Numbered from the stretch's first letter, positions 43,102-52,327 are shown. The stretch: 64,000 nt of DNA from Capnocytophaga sputigena (GCF_900446695.1 NZ_UAVP01000007.1:372001-436000); one strand, 5' to 3'. The notes: generated by a model not told the origin, from the letters alone. A program made the numbers and translations.

Positions 43102-43902
43102 TTAATTTCTGAATTCTAAAAAAGATGGATGAGAGCGTTGGTTGTTTTGAGGGTTGTTGCTGTTTCTCTTTCTATTTCTGTTTTTGTTTTTAGAGTTGGA
43201 TAGTATTATTAAACCTATAGAAGCTAATAAAAGGAGTACTCCAAAACCAATACAAGCTATTTTGGCAAATAAGGACATATCACTTTCTTCATAGGCAGCA
43301 AACAAAAGGACTGCAGCAAAGCCAAGTATTCCCATTGGAATAGTGATACGAAAAACTACAATCCTCAGCATTTGCTTGTAACGCGTCATATCTTTACCCA
43401 AGGCGTAAAGCACAATTCCCACAAGGAGAAAATCAAAAAACAAGGCAAAGAAAATCATTACAGATAGCATTTTATAGAATCCTCTATCTGTTATAAACAC
43501 ATTTCCTGTAGAGGGATTGTAGTTTACTTTGCAATACATTGTTTCCTCCTTGTAGGAATATGAACTATTGTAATGCACAGCTTCCTTTGTAATTGTATCT
43601 CCTTGTGAGGTTACTAACTGAAACACAGGTACTTTTACGGTAACTTCTATTGTATGGTCGTTACTATCTGTTTTCTCTCTTGTTTCATATACAAAATCTA
43701 CGATTTTAGCGTTGTAAGTTTCACTTTGGTTTAAGTCTTTTATATATTGAACAACGGTTATCGGGAGCAATGTTCCAGCTAAAGTAATAGGGGATACTAT
43801 TGCAAAAAAGATAAGATAAGTAAAAATACTGGATTGAGGGCGAAACCGCTTTACAAAGTAATAAGTGAGAATAATTGCTATTATAATAATAGAAATATAC
43901 AT
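43102..43902 (-). CDS. DUF3592-like membrane protein
   Basis: The 266-aa product has membrane segments near 1-13, 24-47, 144-166, 180-202 and 210-235. An extracytoplasmic stretch (about 55-140) with VKVPVFQLVTSQGDTITKE and CKVNYNPSTGNVFITDRGFYK resembles DUF3592. It ends in a basic, Asn-rich tail (KNKNRNRKRNSNNPQNNQRS). Function unknown. It is in a minus-strand group with a zinc-ribbon protein and a rhomboid protease, gaps of 13 and 4 nt. Confidence 0.6.
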   Translation of the reverse strand: MYISIIIIAIILTYYFVKRFRPQSSIFTYLIFFAIVSPITLAGTLLPITVVQYIKDLNQSETYNAKIVDFVYETREKTDSNDHTIEVTVKVPVFQLVTSQGDTITKEAVHYNSSYSYKEETMYCKVNYNPSTGNVFITDRGFYKMLSVMIFFALFFDFLLVGIVLYALGKDMTRYKQMLRIVVFRITIPMGILGFAAVLLFAAYEESDMSLFAKIACIGFGVLLLLASIGLIILSNSKNKNRNRKRNSNNPQNNQRSHPSFLEFRN

Positions 43903-43915
43903 AAGGTTATTTTAA

Positions 43916-44281
43916 TTATTTTCTACGAAATGAAATTCGGTTAAAACCACTTACACGGCGAGTTTCTTCTTTTATAAAAAAGATGTATATTATTGAAGGG
44001 ATAAGAATAAGCATTCCCCAGCCTATACCATCAAAACTGGTAATATAGCTATATATTAGCAATGTCATTCCCACTATAAAAGAACTCAGAGCTATAATTT
44101 GTGGTACTTTTGAAGTTTTGGCGTAAAAATCGTTAGGCTGATATTGATGAGAATAATTGCAGTTTTTGCAAGTGATTTTCTTGTATTCTCCTTCTTGCAT
44201 TGCAAACTCTACACGACTTGTGGCCTCAGTAGCACAAGAATTTTCATACCCACAATTTTTGCATTTTAAAAAGACTCTCAT
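43916..44281 (-). CDS. Small zinc-ribbon membrane protein
   Basis: The 121-aa product has a zinc ribbon at the start (CKNCGYENSC and CKNCNYSHQY, residues 7-44) and two membrane segments (about 62-78 and 85-103). A basic end follows (KEETRRVSGFNRISFRRK). I cannot name it. It lies 4 nt from the rhomboid gene and is probably co-transcribed. Confidence 0.6.
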   Translation of the reverse strand: MRVFLKCKNCGYENSCATEATSRVEFAMQEGEYKKITCKNCNYSHQYQPNDFYAKTSKVPQIIALSSFIVGMTLLIYSYITSFDGIGWGMLILIPSIIYIFFIKEETRRVSGFNRISFRRK

Positions 44282-44285
44282 CTTA

Positions 44286-44912
44286 TTACTTTTTTAACAA
44301 CCGTACTCCCATATAGCCCAACGGCAATGCCATAACTCCCAAATAGAAAGCGTGTTGTATCACTATCTCAGGGGCATAAACTACTACTACTGCCAGACCA
44401 AAGAGCGCACCCCCTAAGTGAGCTGTGTGCCCTAAGTTGTCACCTTTTTGTGGGTTGAACATCATAAATACTGAATAGCCAAAGTACAATGCTCCAAAGA
44501 GCCAACCCGGTAAGAAGTTTACACTCAATGTTTTAGGATATAGAGCAATAGCTGCAAAGATAATCCCCGATACAGCTCCCGAGGCTCCTATGGCAGAGTA
44601 ATAGGGTTGATGTTTATAGATACGCAAACTAAAGATACTCCCCAGTAGCATTGATCCAAAATAGATGAGCAAAAATAGTAGGTTACCCATAGAACCGATA
44701 ATCACATCTTGAAAGAAATAGAGTGAAATCATATTAAAAATGAGGTGTTGCCAATCGGCGTGTAGGAAACCAGAAGATAACAGGCGCACATAATCGCCTT
44801 TTTGCACCGCTCCTACATTAAATTTGTAGCGGTTGAAGAAAGTAGGGTTGTTGAAGCCGTGATAACTTATTGCAATTGTAGCAACAAGAATAATGATAAA
44901 AGTGATATTCAT
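44286..44912 (-). CDS. Rhomboid family intramembrane serine protease
   Basis: The 208-aa protein has six membrane segments and the catalytic pair Ser111 (YSAIGASGAVSG) and His165 (GHTAHLGGALFG). HADWQHLIFNM (51-61) supplies the oxyanion Asn60. It should cut membrane-anchored substrates inside the bilayer; which ones is unknown. It follows the YfcC-like gene by 13 nt. Confidence 0.9.
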   Translation of the reverse strand: MNITFIIILVATIAISYHGFNNPTFFNRYKFNVGAVQKGDYVRLLSSGFLHADWQHLIFNMISLYFFQDVIIGSMGNLLFLLIYFGSMLLGSIFSLRIYKHQPYYSAIGASGAVSGIIFAAIALYPKTLSVNFLPGWLFGALYFGYSVFMMFNPQKGDNLGHTAHLGGALFGLAVVVVYAPEIVIQHAFYLGVMALPLGYMGVRLLKK

Positions 44913-44925
44913 AAGTTTTGTATTT

Positions 44926-46404
44926 TTAAATCCATAATAAAATAGTGAGTACTACTATAAGAATGAGTGCTAGTGGTGAGATGAAGCGTAACCACTGTTT
45001 GTAGTTGATATTTACCATTGCTAGTGAAGGCAATATGAGTCCGGTAGGGGTGATAAAAGCCATTATTCCCATTCCAAAGAGGTAGGCACTCACCACACTA
45101 TGTCCTTCTACTCCTACAACTGAAGCTAATGCCCCTATAATAGGCATCGTGAGCACTGCCATTCCGGAGGAGGAAGCTATAAACAAACTCAGTAGCCCAA
45201 AAATAAGCATTAGCATTGGCAGAAAGACCATAGGCGACATTCCTTGCACAAGGTCGGTAGCGTAATGCAGAATAGTACCCGATATTTGTCCGTCGTTCAA
45301 TATAAACGATACCCCTCTGGCTATCCCAATGATAAAAGCAACGCCCAATAAATCACGGGCTCCTGCCATAAATTGAGTAATAAATTGCTGTTCACTACAG
45401 CGTTGCAACAATGCAATAGCAATGGCTGCTACCAAAAAGAGTGCAGTCATATCCATAAAATCCCATTCCCACTGCGATACGCCTATAATCATAATCACAA
45501 AAGAGAGTGCAAATACTAAGAGCTCTATTTTGGTAGAAAATTTGAGTGAAGTGGTAGGTTCGGAGCTGTTAGAAGCATATATTTCGGGGATAGCTACTCC
45601 ATATACAATTGATTTTTCGGGGTGTTTACGCACTTTTTCGGCATAGCGGATAATATAAATAATGCTTATCACAACACACAAAACCAAAGCTATGATGCGA
45701 ATACTCAATCCCGATGTCCAATCTACCCCAGCGGCATCGGAAGCGATAATCACTGCAAATGGATTGGTAGTTGATGCCAATGTACCTATGTTGGCACCTA
45801 TGTAGATTACAGCCAACGGTACCATTAGGTCGTAACCTGCTGCCAAGAAAATAGGAACTATCATAGGGTAGAACACAAAAGTTTCTTCGGCTAAGCCAAA
45901 AGATGTACCTCCTAATGCCAAAAGTGTAGTGAGCAGAATGATGAGGACACCCTCACGCCCTTTGAGTTTGTGCGCTAAATAGCCAACCCCCATATTTAGA
46001 GCTCCCGAACTATTGAATACCCCTATAAAGCCGCCTAATACTAATACGAACAATATAATGTCAATAGTGTCGTAAATTCCTTTGATAGGAGCGAAGAGCA
46101 CTGATTTAACACCTTGATAATGCGGTTGGCTCTGTACATACGTATTGGGAATTGAGATAGGTTTGCGTATTTTCTCTTCTTTGAATTTGCTTAACTGAAT
46201 GTTGATCCCCAAATCCTTGAGCTGTTCTTGTGTTGCAGGTAGTGCATAAGTACTATCGGAAGTGTGAATTACAAAAGTATCGTTTGCTTTGTTATACTGT
46301 AAGGTGTTATAAGCCCCCGAAGGTAATAAAAAAGTAAGGCTGGCAGCTAAAATAATTACCAACATTAGTACCGTATAGGGAGTAGGGAATTTTAGTTTTT
46401 TCAT
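44926..46404 (-). CDS. YfcC-like transporter (DcuC/AbgT-related permease)
   Basis: The 492-aa product has about 12 membrane segments and the YfcC family motifs GGTSFGLAEETFVFYPMIVPI and NPFAVIIASDAAGV, as well as SSSGMAVLTMPIIGALA and GLILPSLAMVNI. A soluble loop (about 40-90) follows the first helix. These carriers are thought to move dicarboxylates or basic amino acids; the substrate here is unproven. Confidence 0.85.
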   Translation of the reverse strand: MKKLKFPTPYTVLMLVIILAASLTFLLPSGAYNTLQYNKANDTFVIHTSDSTYALPATQEQLKDLGINIQLSKFKEEKIRKPISIPNTYVQSQPHYQGVKSVLFAPIKGIYDTIDIILFVLVLGGFIGVFNSSGALNMGVGYLAHKLKGREGVLIILLTTLLALGGTSFGLAEETFVFYPMIVPIFLAAGYDLMVPLAVIYIGANIGTLASTTNPFAVIIASDAAGVDWTSGLSIRIIALVLCVVISIIYIIRYAEKVRKHPEKSIVYGVAIPEIYASNSSEPTTSLKFSTKIELLVFALSFVIMIIGVSQWEWDFMDMTALFLVAAIAIALLQRCSEQQFITQFMAGARDLLGVAFIIGIARGVSFILNDGQISGTILHYATDLVQGMSPMVFLPMLMLIFGLLSLFIASSSGMAVLTMPIIGALASVVGVEGHSVVSAYLFGMGIMAFITPTGLILPSLAMVNINYKQWLRFISPLALILIVVLTILLWI

Positions 46405-46547
46405 TGGTTTTTAGTTTTAGTGATTTTATATCCCAAAGAAACAGAAATTATTGATTATTTGAAAGTTGTATTGAATACTAGTTACTTGATCAAAGCTAAA
46501 AGTAATGAGGGAAAAGAAACGAATAGTGATATATAGTTTTAACATTT

Positions 46548-47600
46548 TCATTGATGCAAAAGTAAGGTAAAAATTTCATTTATTTGAGCTACCATATCTT
46601 TAATAACGTTATCTTTATCCTCTTCCGTCTTAGGATAAATAGGAATAAAGTTACCTTCTTTTTTATCTTCAAGGATAGCTTTTCCTATTATTAATGCTAT
46701 TTTTTTAATTTTGGACTTTAATTCTTCAGATTGGCTATATTTTCCTTTGTGTATATTGGTGATTTTGTCATTTCTTTCTTCTATTTTCAACCAAAAAGGA
46801 GTGTCTGCTTCTTTAGCCCAGTACTCAAAGTTAAGTCCAAAGGAAATGGTATAATTGTAATAGTTTCTATATACATAATACCTATTTTTTTTACCCCCCT
46901 GAGTTAGTCCTTCATTGTTGCACTGTTCATATTTGCTTAGTTCAGCAATTACTCCATCTACAATTTCATAGAAAGAATTTACTTTTTTTCCTATATTTGG
47001 AGATAAGTCTTTTTCTGTTAATGGGAGAAATGAATTTTTATCCACTACCTCACAAAGCCCAATAATTTGATCGATGTCTGATAACAATTCTGTTTCTTGA
47101 TGGATTTTAAGTTCAGCTTTTATAAGTTCTAAAATCTCTGTCCAAGACCATATAAGAATGTATTGGTTATTTAATTTGAATGAATTTGAAAATTCTTCAA
47201 ATGGTAACTTTTCACTCTGTATTCTTCTAAAAAGCTCTTTATACAAAGAAGCTTTTCTCAACGATGGGCAGATGAAAACTAATGTTCCATTATTATCTAA
47301 TCGTTTTAAATAAGAAATAGGTTGGTTTTCAGTGAGAGAAGCCCAGAATTTAGCTTCTAATATAACTTTTTCTTTTCCTTGACTATCAATGCCTGAAATG
47401 TCAGTACGTCCCAAATTCTCTTTAACAATTTGAGTGTGATAATGCAGTGTAGGGATAGAACTGCCTGTCTTGCTTTGGATTTGAGTAGCTATAACTTCTT
47501 TTGCTACTGCTGATTTTTCTAAAATGTAAGTAAGGCTTTCCGAAACAATATCTTCGTGAGATATTTTAATTTGGTTATAAAACTTAGCTAATAAAGACAT
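46548..47600 (-). CDS. Unknown protein with PD-(D/E)XK nuclease-like core
   Basis: The 350-aa product has Asp67 and, 14 residues later, Glu82-Ala-Lys84 (RTDISGID... VILEAKFW), with QPISYLKRL just behind; this is the D-x(n)-ExK-Q layout of PD-(D/E)XK nucleases. LVFICPSLRKASLY follows, as in restriction-like cores. The C-terminal half (about 200-350) is unknown. No known domain name can be given. It resembles proteins in variable or defence-like regions, but no methylase or ATPase is beside it. Confidence 0.55.
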   Translation of the reverse strand: MSLLAKFYNQIKISHEDIVSESLTYILEKSAVAKEVIATQIQSKTGSSIPTLHYHTQIVKENLGRTDISGIDSQGKEKVILEAKFWASLTENQPISYLKRLDNNGTLVFICPSLRKASLYKELFRRIQSEKLPFEEFSNSFKLNNQYILIWSWTEILELIKAELKIHQETELLSDIDQIIGLCEVVDKNSFLPLTEKDLSPNIGKKVNSFYEIVDGVIAELSKYEQCNNEGLTQGGKKNRYYVYRNYYNYTISFGLNFEYWAKEADTPFWLKIEERNDKITNIHKGKYSQSEELKSKIKKIALIIGKAILEDKKEGNFIPIYPKTEEDKDNVIKDMVAQINEIFTLLLHQ

Positions 47601-47662
47601 ATTTATTTTTGATTTTTTACTAAGGAGGAGTATTATTGGTAGTTGTGTTGAGTCTCCATAGT

Positions 47663-48778
47663 TTAATGGTTTATTGTGTTTATAACTTCTTCAATGAAGT
47701 GTAATACAAAATCGCTGTTTTTCAGTTCGTAACTGAGACTTATAGGGGTAATAGTTCCGGTTATTAGTTGCCAATTTTCGTCACGTGTTCTAACTACATC
47801 AGTAGAAGTAATGGTTACTACTCCTTTTTGTATAGCAATATGCTGAAGTTCATAAAGTCGCCATTCTTCTTCACGGGGATTGGTAAAGAATGTTTTTTCA
47901 AACAGAATCTTCGTATCGGCAATTTCATTGCGACTTTGTAGTTTGTTCTCTTCATTAATTCCCATAGTAAATACACTAAAGCCACCGCCCTCTTCAGCAC
48001 GAGGTATAATATTCCCCTCATTATTATACTGAGTAGCCCCCAGTTCACTCACTTTGCCATTTTCAGTAACCAATGTGATACTACTCCAGTGTTTTTTACG
48101 TTTGGTTAAGAGTACTTGCCCAGTATGCAAATCGTAAATAGTTTTAATCCACACCTTATCCGATGGATATTGTGCCAAGAAGCAGAAGTGCTGAAGTTTA
48201 TCTCTTGAAAGCACTTCAAAAGATAATTCGCTATAGTCAGGTTTTACTTGTACATTGTAAAGAGGTAGAGGAAAAGGGTCGCCATAAGGGTTTTCATCAT
48301 AATAAAATTGATGTGTATTAGGATCATAATCCAAACACGCAAAGTTTTCCTCTTCTATACCTCCTAATACTACTGAAAACCAATCAAAACTACCTATTTC
48401 CACCCTGCAATAATACAAATCTATTATTGTAGGGATAGGCTTAAAGCCATACGCCAAGGCTGCTTCACGAATAAAATCAGTAAGCTCTTTGGTATAGCCA
48501 AGATACAAAAATCCCCAAAGGAATTCAGGCATTTCTTCTTCCTCTGGGTTATTAAAAGTAGAGAGTTGCTCGCAGAGGGTTTGTATAGCTTCTGCGAGGT
48601 AAGTTTGTTTGTCTGTGGCTTGATTAGATTTTTCTAATTTAGCCAAGAAAACCTCCAAATATGTGTTACAATCGGTGATGTTTTCTTCTGTATAATAGCG
48701 GTCTTCCTCAATAGTTGTTGAGAGTTCTGCACGCATTTGGGCGATGATTTGGTCTTTTTGAGTAATGAATTGGGACAT
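47663..48778 (-). CDS. Protein of unknown function (371 aa)
   Basis: I do not recognise it. The first 75 residues are helical (MSQFITQKDQIIAQMRAELS), with several Thr/Gln-rich helices; then a mixed alpha/beta region with FDWFSVVLGG, DYSELSFEVLSRDKLQHFCFL and KVWIKTIYDLHTGQVLL. No signal peptide or membrane helix is present. The start at 48778 avoids a 17-nt overlap with the PLD gene that an ATG at 48805 would give. It lies 10 nt after the PLD gene and is probably co-transcribed with it. Confidence 0.55.
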   Translation of the reverse strand: MSQFITQKDQIIAQMRAELSTTIEEDRYYTEENITDCNTYLEVFLAKLEKSNQATDKQTYLAEAIQTLCEQLSTFNNPEEEEMPEFLWGFLYLGYTKELTDFIREAALAYGFKPIPTIIDLYYCRVEIGSFDWFSVVLGGIEEENFACLDYDPNTHQFYYDENPYGDPFPLPLYNVQVKPDYSELSFEVLSRDKLQHFCFLAQYPSDKVWIKTIYDLHTGQVLLTKRKKHWSSITLVTENGKVSELGATQYNNEGNIIPRAEEGGGFSVFTMGINEENKLQSRNEIADTKILFEKTFFTNPREEEWRLYELQHIAIQKGVVTITSTDVVRTRDENWQLITGTITPISLSYELKNSDFVLHFIEEVINTINH

Positions 48779-48788
48779 TTGCTTTATT

Positions 48789-49724
48789 TTATGATTGTTT
48801 GGCATAGCAACTATAACACAAAGGTGTTGCTACGGTTACTTTTTTCTCTTCACCACAACAATGGCAGTACTTTTCTTCATAAAAGCGATTGCCAAATTTT
48901 GCCCACTCCTGATAACAGCTATAGCATAGAGGTCTCAGTGGGTCTAAAGGAATAACTGTATTACAACGTATGCAATGTCCTTTCTTTTCTTGTGGAGCAG
49001 CTTGAGCAATAGGTTGTACTATTTCTTGTGTTATAGCTTGTGGAGTCTCCTCTTGTACTGCTTTTTCAGGTGCAGGCTCTCTTTCTGTGCGTTGTCTGTT
49101 CTCCGCATTTACATAGTTTTCAGGCACAAAAGAAGAGTAACGGATAGGCTTCACGGCTCTGTTTGAGAGTACATCATCTACCAAGTCTAAATGTACGGTA
49201 GAGCCTACATAGTCTTTTGCCAGACCTAAAAACTTCTTGTTGTAGTTAGGGCGTTTGGCAAAGATAGTGTAACCGCTGTCGAGCACACTCATAATAGTAT
49301 TTTTAGAAGTCTCGAAGAAGTTGTTTTTGTTCACAAGGTCGGTGAGGGCTTTTTCGGCAAGTACGCCAAACTCTACATTGTTTACCAAGGAATAGTCCAT
49401 AAGGTTCATAGAGGTAATGACCGACTGTTTTTCGTTCGCATAATACTTGCCGTGCAATTCGGGAATGTAAACAATAGTGATATTTGGGAAATTCAAGAAG
49501 TATTCTATTTCCTCCCTTTTGAAACTACGCTCTTTATTGCGTTCATTTTTGCCAAAGCCAATGAGAATATGCAGTTTGGAGTTATGGAGGTGTTGCTTAA
49601 AGATATTGTCTTTGAGGTAATCACCCAGCTGAATATAAGGAGAAATGATGATAAGTTCTTTTTCCGCCTTAAAAAGAGTGTCGTAAATAGTATCCGATAG
49701 CGGTTTTCCTGTTAAAAAGTCCAT
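48789..49724 (-). CDS. PLD-like nuclease or lipase with two C-terminal zinc ribbons
   Basis: The 311-aa product has a single phospholipase D-type active site: H91-G-K93 (PELHGKYYANE), then ITSMNLMDYSLVNNVEFGVL with Ser105, Asn107 and Glu119. A Pro/Gln/Ala-rich linker (about 215-250) leads to two treble-clef-like zinc ribbons: CIRC...CYSC and CHCC...CYSC. One HKD motif implies a dimer, as in the Nuc and BfiI nucleases. Nucleic acid is a better guess than lipid because of the zinc ribbons, but the substrate is unknown. Confidence 0.75.
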   Translation of the reverse strand: MDFLTGKPLSDTIYDTLFKAEKELIIISPYIQLGDYLKDNIFKQHLHNSKLHILIGFGKNERNKERSFKREEIEYFLNFPNITIVYIPELHGKYYANEKQSVITSMNLMDYSLVNNVEFGVLAEKALTDLVNKNNFFETSKNTIMSVLDSGYTIFAKRPNYNKKFLGLAKDYVGSTVHLDLVDDVLSNRAVKPIRYSSFVPENYVNAENRQRTEREPAPEKAVQEETPQAITQEIVQPIAQAAPQEKKGHCIRCNTVIPLDPLRPLCYSCYQEWAKFGNRFYEEKYCHCCGEEKKVTVATPLCYSCYAKQS

Positions 49725-49770
49725 AGTATATTATTTTATTAAGAGGCAAAGGTAATGGTTAATTAGCAAA

Positions 49771-50310
49771 TTAGCAAATTTGTTGGTTATTAGTGATTGA
49801 TTGGAATAATTTATATCCTATATATTTTTTGAAATTGGGGTGTGCATTTTTATAGAAACAATCCCAATAACTGGCAATACGGCTTTCTATACGAAGTTTG
49901 AAGCGTGGGTTTTTATTGAAGAAGTCTTTTAGTAGAGAGCGAGTGTTATTAGGTAGTTCGCGGTGAAGCACTTCTAATATTTCTATCACATAATCACCAA
50001 AAAGTTTGGCTATAAAGGGCAAGGCAAAATCTTCTTTTACTGCTAACAATTCTCTTAGGTAAAATTCTCTTAAATGACCGTTGTGATGACACAAATACAA
50101 GCAATTAAGCATTTGCTCTTGAACCAAAGTCAGGTTTTGAGTGTTGAACTCCCCAAAATAGACTCTTTGAGGTAACTCTAAAACTTCTCCATTGAGGCAA
50201 ACGAATTCTGTTCCTATAGTTTTGAAACTCTTAGGGTCATTTTGCTGTAGAAAATCTGCAATTTTATCAGCATCTTTGTGTAAATAAGAAGGGAAGGCTT
50301 TTTGTATCAT
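49771..50310 (-). CDS. Protein of unknown function (179 aa)
   Basis: Mostly helical, with no signal or membrane segment. LCHHNGHLREFYLRELLAVKEDFALPFIAKLFGDYVIEILEVL looks like a HEAT-like repeat pair. I do not recognise the family. It lies 8 nt after the 127-aa gene, so the two form a pair. Confidence 0.55.
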   Translation of the reverse strand: MIQKAFPSYLHKDADKIADFLQQNDPKSFKTIGTEFVCLNGEVLELPQRVYFGEFNTQNLTLVQEQMLNCLYLCHHNGHLREFYLRELLAVKEDFALPFIAKLFGDYVIEILEVLHRELPNNTRSLLKDFFNKNPRFKLRIESRIASYWDCFYKNAHPNFKKYIGYKLFQSITNNQQIC

Positions 50311-50318
50311 TATTTGTC

Positions 50319-50702
50319 TTATTTTTGTAAAGGAGAGGTATCATAACCCAATGATTGCAAAAAAAGCAAGCCATTTAAAGGAGATATTTTGTTACTACCT
50401 GTCCAACCTTGTGTTTCTGCCCAATCAATAAGTTTGGGGATGTATTTAGGTTCATTAAGGTTGATAGTATCCTCAGTTTGTGTAGTTTTATTCAACAAAT
50501 TGATGTTCCCATTGAGGGGTTGTCCCATAAACTCATCATCAATGGTAATAAAATCAATACACAAGGGCGTATTTTTCTCTCCACTTAAGAAAATACGCAC
50601 ATAAAGTAATGAGGTATTATCTCCTTTAGTGTTGTAAGCAGTATTTACACGATATAAATACTCTTGACCTTTATGAACTAATTTGCGTAATTTCTGTTTC
50701 AT
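50319..50702 (-). CDS. Protein of unknown function (127 aa)
   Basis: A small soluble protein starting MKQKLRKLVHKGQEYLYRVN. A beta-rich core (SLLYVRIFLSGEKNTPLCIDFITID) is followed by NEPKYIPKLIDWAETQGWTG. The family is unknown to me. It begins 8 nt after mltG and may be in its operon. Confidence 0.55.
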   Translation of the reverse strand: MKQKLRKLVHKGQEYLYRVNTAYNTKGDNTSLLYVRIFLSGEKNTPLCIDFITIDDEFMGQPLNGNINLLNKTTQTEDTINLNEPKYIPKLIDWAETQGWTGSNKISPLNGLLFLQSLGYDTSPLQK

Positions 50703-50710
50703 AATTATTT

Positions 50711-51736
50711 TTATTTAACACCTTTTTCATCAGCCCATTTGTGATATTTTTTAGCTTCTTGAGAATGTTGTAAAAAAGTACGTGAGAACTTGTGATAACC
50801 AAAATTTTCGGTATCAGCAGCAAAGAAGAAATAATCGTGTTGTTCGGGATTGAGTACCGCCTCAATAGACGAAATATCGGGCATAGAGATGAGACCTATA
50901 GGCAAACCGTAATTTTTATAAGTATTATAAGGATTTTCTAAACTTGTATGCAATCCTGTAACGCGTTTAACTACAAGAGTATAGTCATTTAAATGGTTTT
51001 TATAGCCAAAAATGGCAGTAGGGTCGGCTTGTAGCATCATATTGCTATGCAAGCGGTTGAGGTAAACTCCGGCAATGCGTGGGCGCTCATCAACTTTAGC
51101 AGTTTCTTTTTGTACGATAGAAGCCAATATACTGACTCCTATAGGTGTAAGGTCTTGCTTTTGGGCTAGAGCTTTGCGTTCAGGCGTCCAAAAACGTTCA
51201 TACTCTTTGAGCATACGGTCGCGAAAGTCTTCGGCTGAGGTATTCCAATAAAACTCATAGGTATTAGGAATATACATCGCCAATGCAGTAGCATCGGTGA
51301 AGCCGTTTTCTTTGAGGAAGTTAGGGTTTAAGAAAGCACGCATTAGAGTAGCGCTATCAGGTTCTATTTGAGCCGCAATGCGCCCAGCAAAATCTTCTAA
51401 TCGCTCCTGATTGTTGAATTTGAGTTTTACAGGAGTATTGCGATTGCGGAGTGTGCGCACAATATCTATATTGGTAGCCCCTTTTTTGATGATGTATTTA
51501 CCTGCTTTTACTTTATCAGCATAGCCCATACGCTTGGCTACTTGAGTAAAAGAGATAGGGTCTTTCAGTAGCGGACTCATCACGTGTAATACCTCGCTAA
51601 AATCAGCTCCTGTAGGGATATATACTATTTCTTCTTTGGTTTGAAAGGCTGTATTGCCTACCAATACAGTGCGATAAATAAAGAAGCCTACTACGGCTAC
51701 AGCGGCTATAACCGCTCCTATAATCCATTTTTTCAT
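50711..51736 (-). CDS. mltG: Endolytic murein transglycosylase
   Basis: The 341-aa product has an N-terminal membrane anchor (5-25) and the YceG fold: the LysM-like region (about 35-90) and the catalytic domain with ILASIVQKET (the Glu) and IAGVYLNRLHSNMMLQADPTAIFGYK. It should cut newly made glycan strands in the periplasm to limit their length. It fits with the other cell-wall genes in the window. Confidence 0.92.
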   Translation of the reverse strand: MKKWIIGAVIAAVAVVGFFIYRTVLVGNTAFQTKEEIVYIPTGADFSEVLHVMSPLLKDPISFTQVAKRMGYADKVKAGKYIIKKGATNIDIVRTLRNRNTPVKLKFNNQERLEDFAGRIAAQIEPDSATLMRAFLNPNFLKENGFTDATALAMYIPNTYEFYWNTSAEDFRDRMLKEYERFWTPERKALAQKQDLTPIGVSILASIVQKETAKVDERPRIAGVYLNRLHSNMMLQADPTAIFGYKNHLNDYTLVVKRVTGLHTSLENPYNTYKNYGLPIGLISMPDISSIEAVLNPEQHDYFFFAADTENFGYHKFSRTFLQHSQEAKKYHKWADEKGVK

Positions 51737-51748
51737 AGTTGTTTTATT

Positions 51749-51901
51749 TTAAAATTTCCATTCTATGGTTTTGTCTTCTTTTTCTCGAAATTCCTTTTCT
51801 TTAGCAATCTCATTTTGTAGATGCTTAGCATACCTACCGAAGTTCAACAAGGTTTCTAAACTAAGTGCTCTGTAAGTTTGTTTGATTTCTGAAATAGTCA
51901 T
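51749..51901 (-). CDS. Small charged protein of 50 aa
   Basis: An ATG at 51901 opens a 50-codon frame ending TAA at 51749, 12 nt before the mltG start. The product (MTISEIKQTYRALSLETLLN at the front) is helical and strongly charged (13 Lys/Arg and 8 Glu/Asp), with no membrane segment. Codon use looks normal for the region. It starts 6 nt after the HXXEE gene. I do not know its role. Confidence 0.45.
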   Translation of the reverse strand: MTISEIKQTYRALSLETLLNFGRYAKHLQNEIAKEKEFREKEDKTIEWKF

Positions 51902-51907
51902 TGGTTT

Positions 51908-52327
51908 CTATCTTTTAAACAACTGATACCCCCATTTTGGAATGAGATAAACGCCTATGAGACAGGTTACCATTACGGGTGAATAGGAATGGGTGAAATA
52001 GCTTATTAAGATATGCCATACCAAGAAGAAAGTCAATCCTGCGAGGTATATACCAAGAACAATTCTTGTAGCTTTTTCGCTCTTTCGACATAAAAAAGCA
52101 AAGACTGCTACCAAAGTAAGTTGCCCAATAGAAGCTCCTATAAAATATTCAGGGTGTTCATTAGCTAAATGAGCATTCTCAGCAATTCTGGGGAGTTGCA
52201 ACCATTGGGGTATCTTATCTACAAAGTCAATATACCATTGCCAGAATGAAATGCTTTCTTCTACTTGATGCAAAGCGTGTAGTCCCATTATAGGTAACCA
52301 CAAATGTATATATCTATTAGTTTGCAT
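51908..52327 (-). CDS. HXXEE domain membrane protein
   Basis: The 139-aa protein has four membrane segments and the motif H-Q-V-E-E in MGLHALHQVEESISFWQWYID, after which the domain is named, plus a His-containing helix (LANEHPEYFIGASIGQLTLVAVFAF). The function of the family is unknown. A -7 element reading TATCTTTG on the minus strand (52358-52351) is about 24 nt upstream. Confidence 0.75.
   Translation of the reverse strand: MQTNRYIHLWLPIMGLHALHQVEESISFWQWYIDFVDKIPQWLQLPRIAENAHLANEHPEYFIGASIGQLTLVAVFAFLCRKSEKATRIVLGIYLAGLTFFLVWHILISYFTHSYSPVMVTCLIGVYLIPKWGYQLFKR

Noticed and set aside
46426-46551. 41-codon minus-strand frame overlapping the PD-(D/E)XK gene stop as ATGA
   Set aside because: The product is hydrophobic then Asn/Phe-rich with no clear signal or fold, in an AT-rich spacer where such frames arise by chance; kept only as a note.
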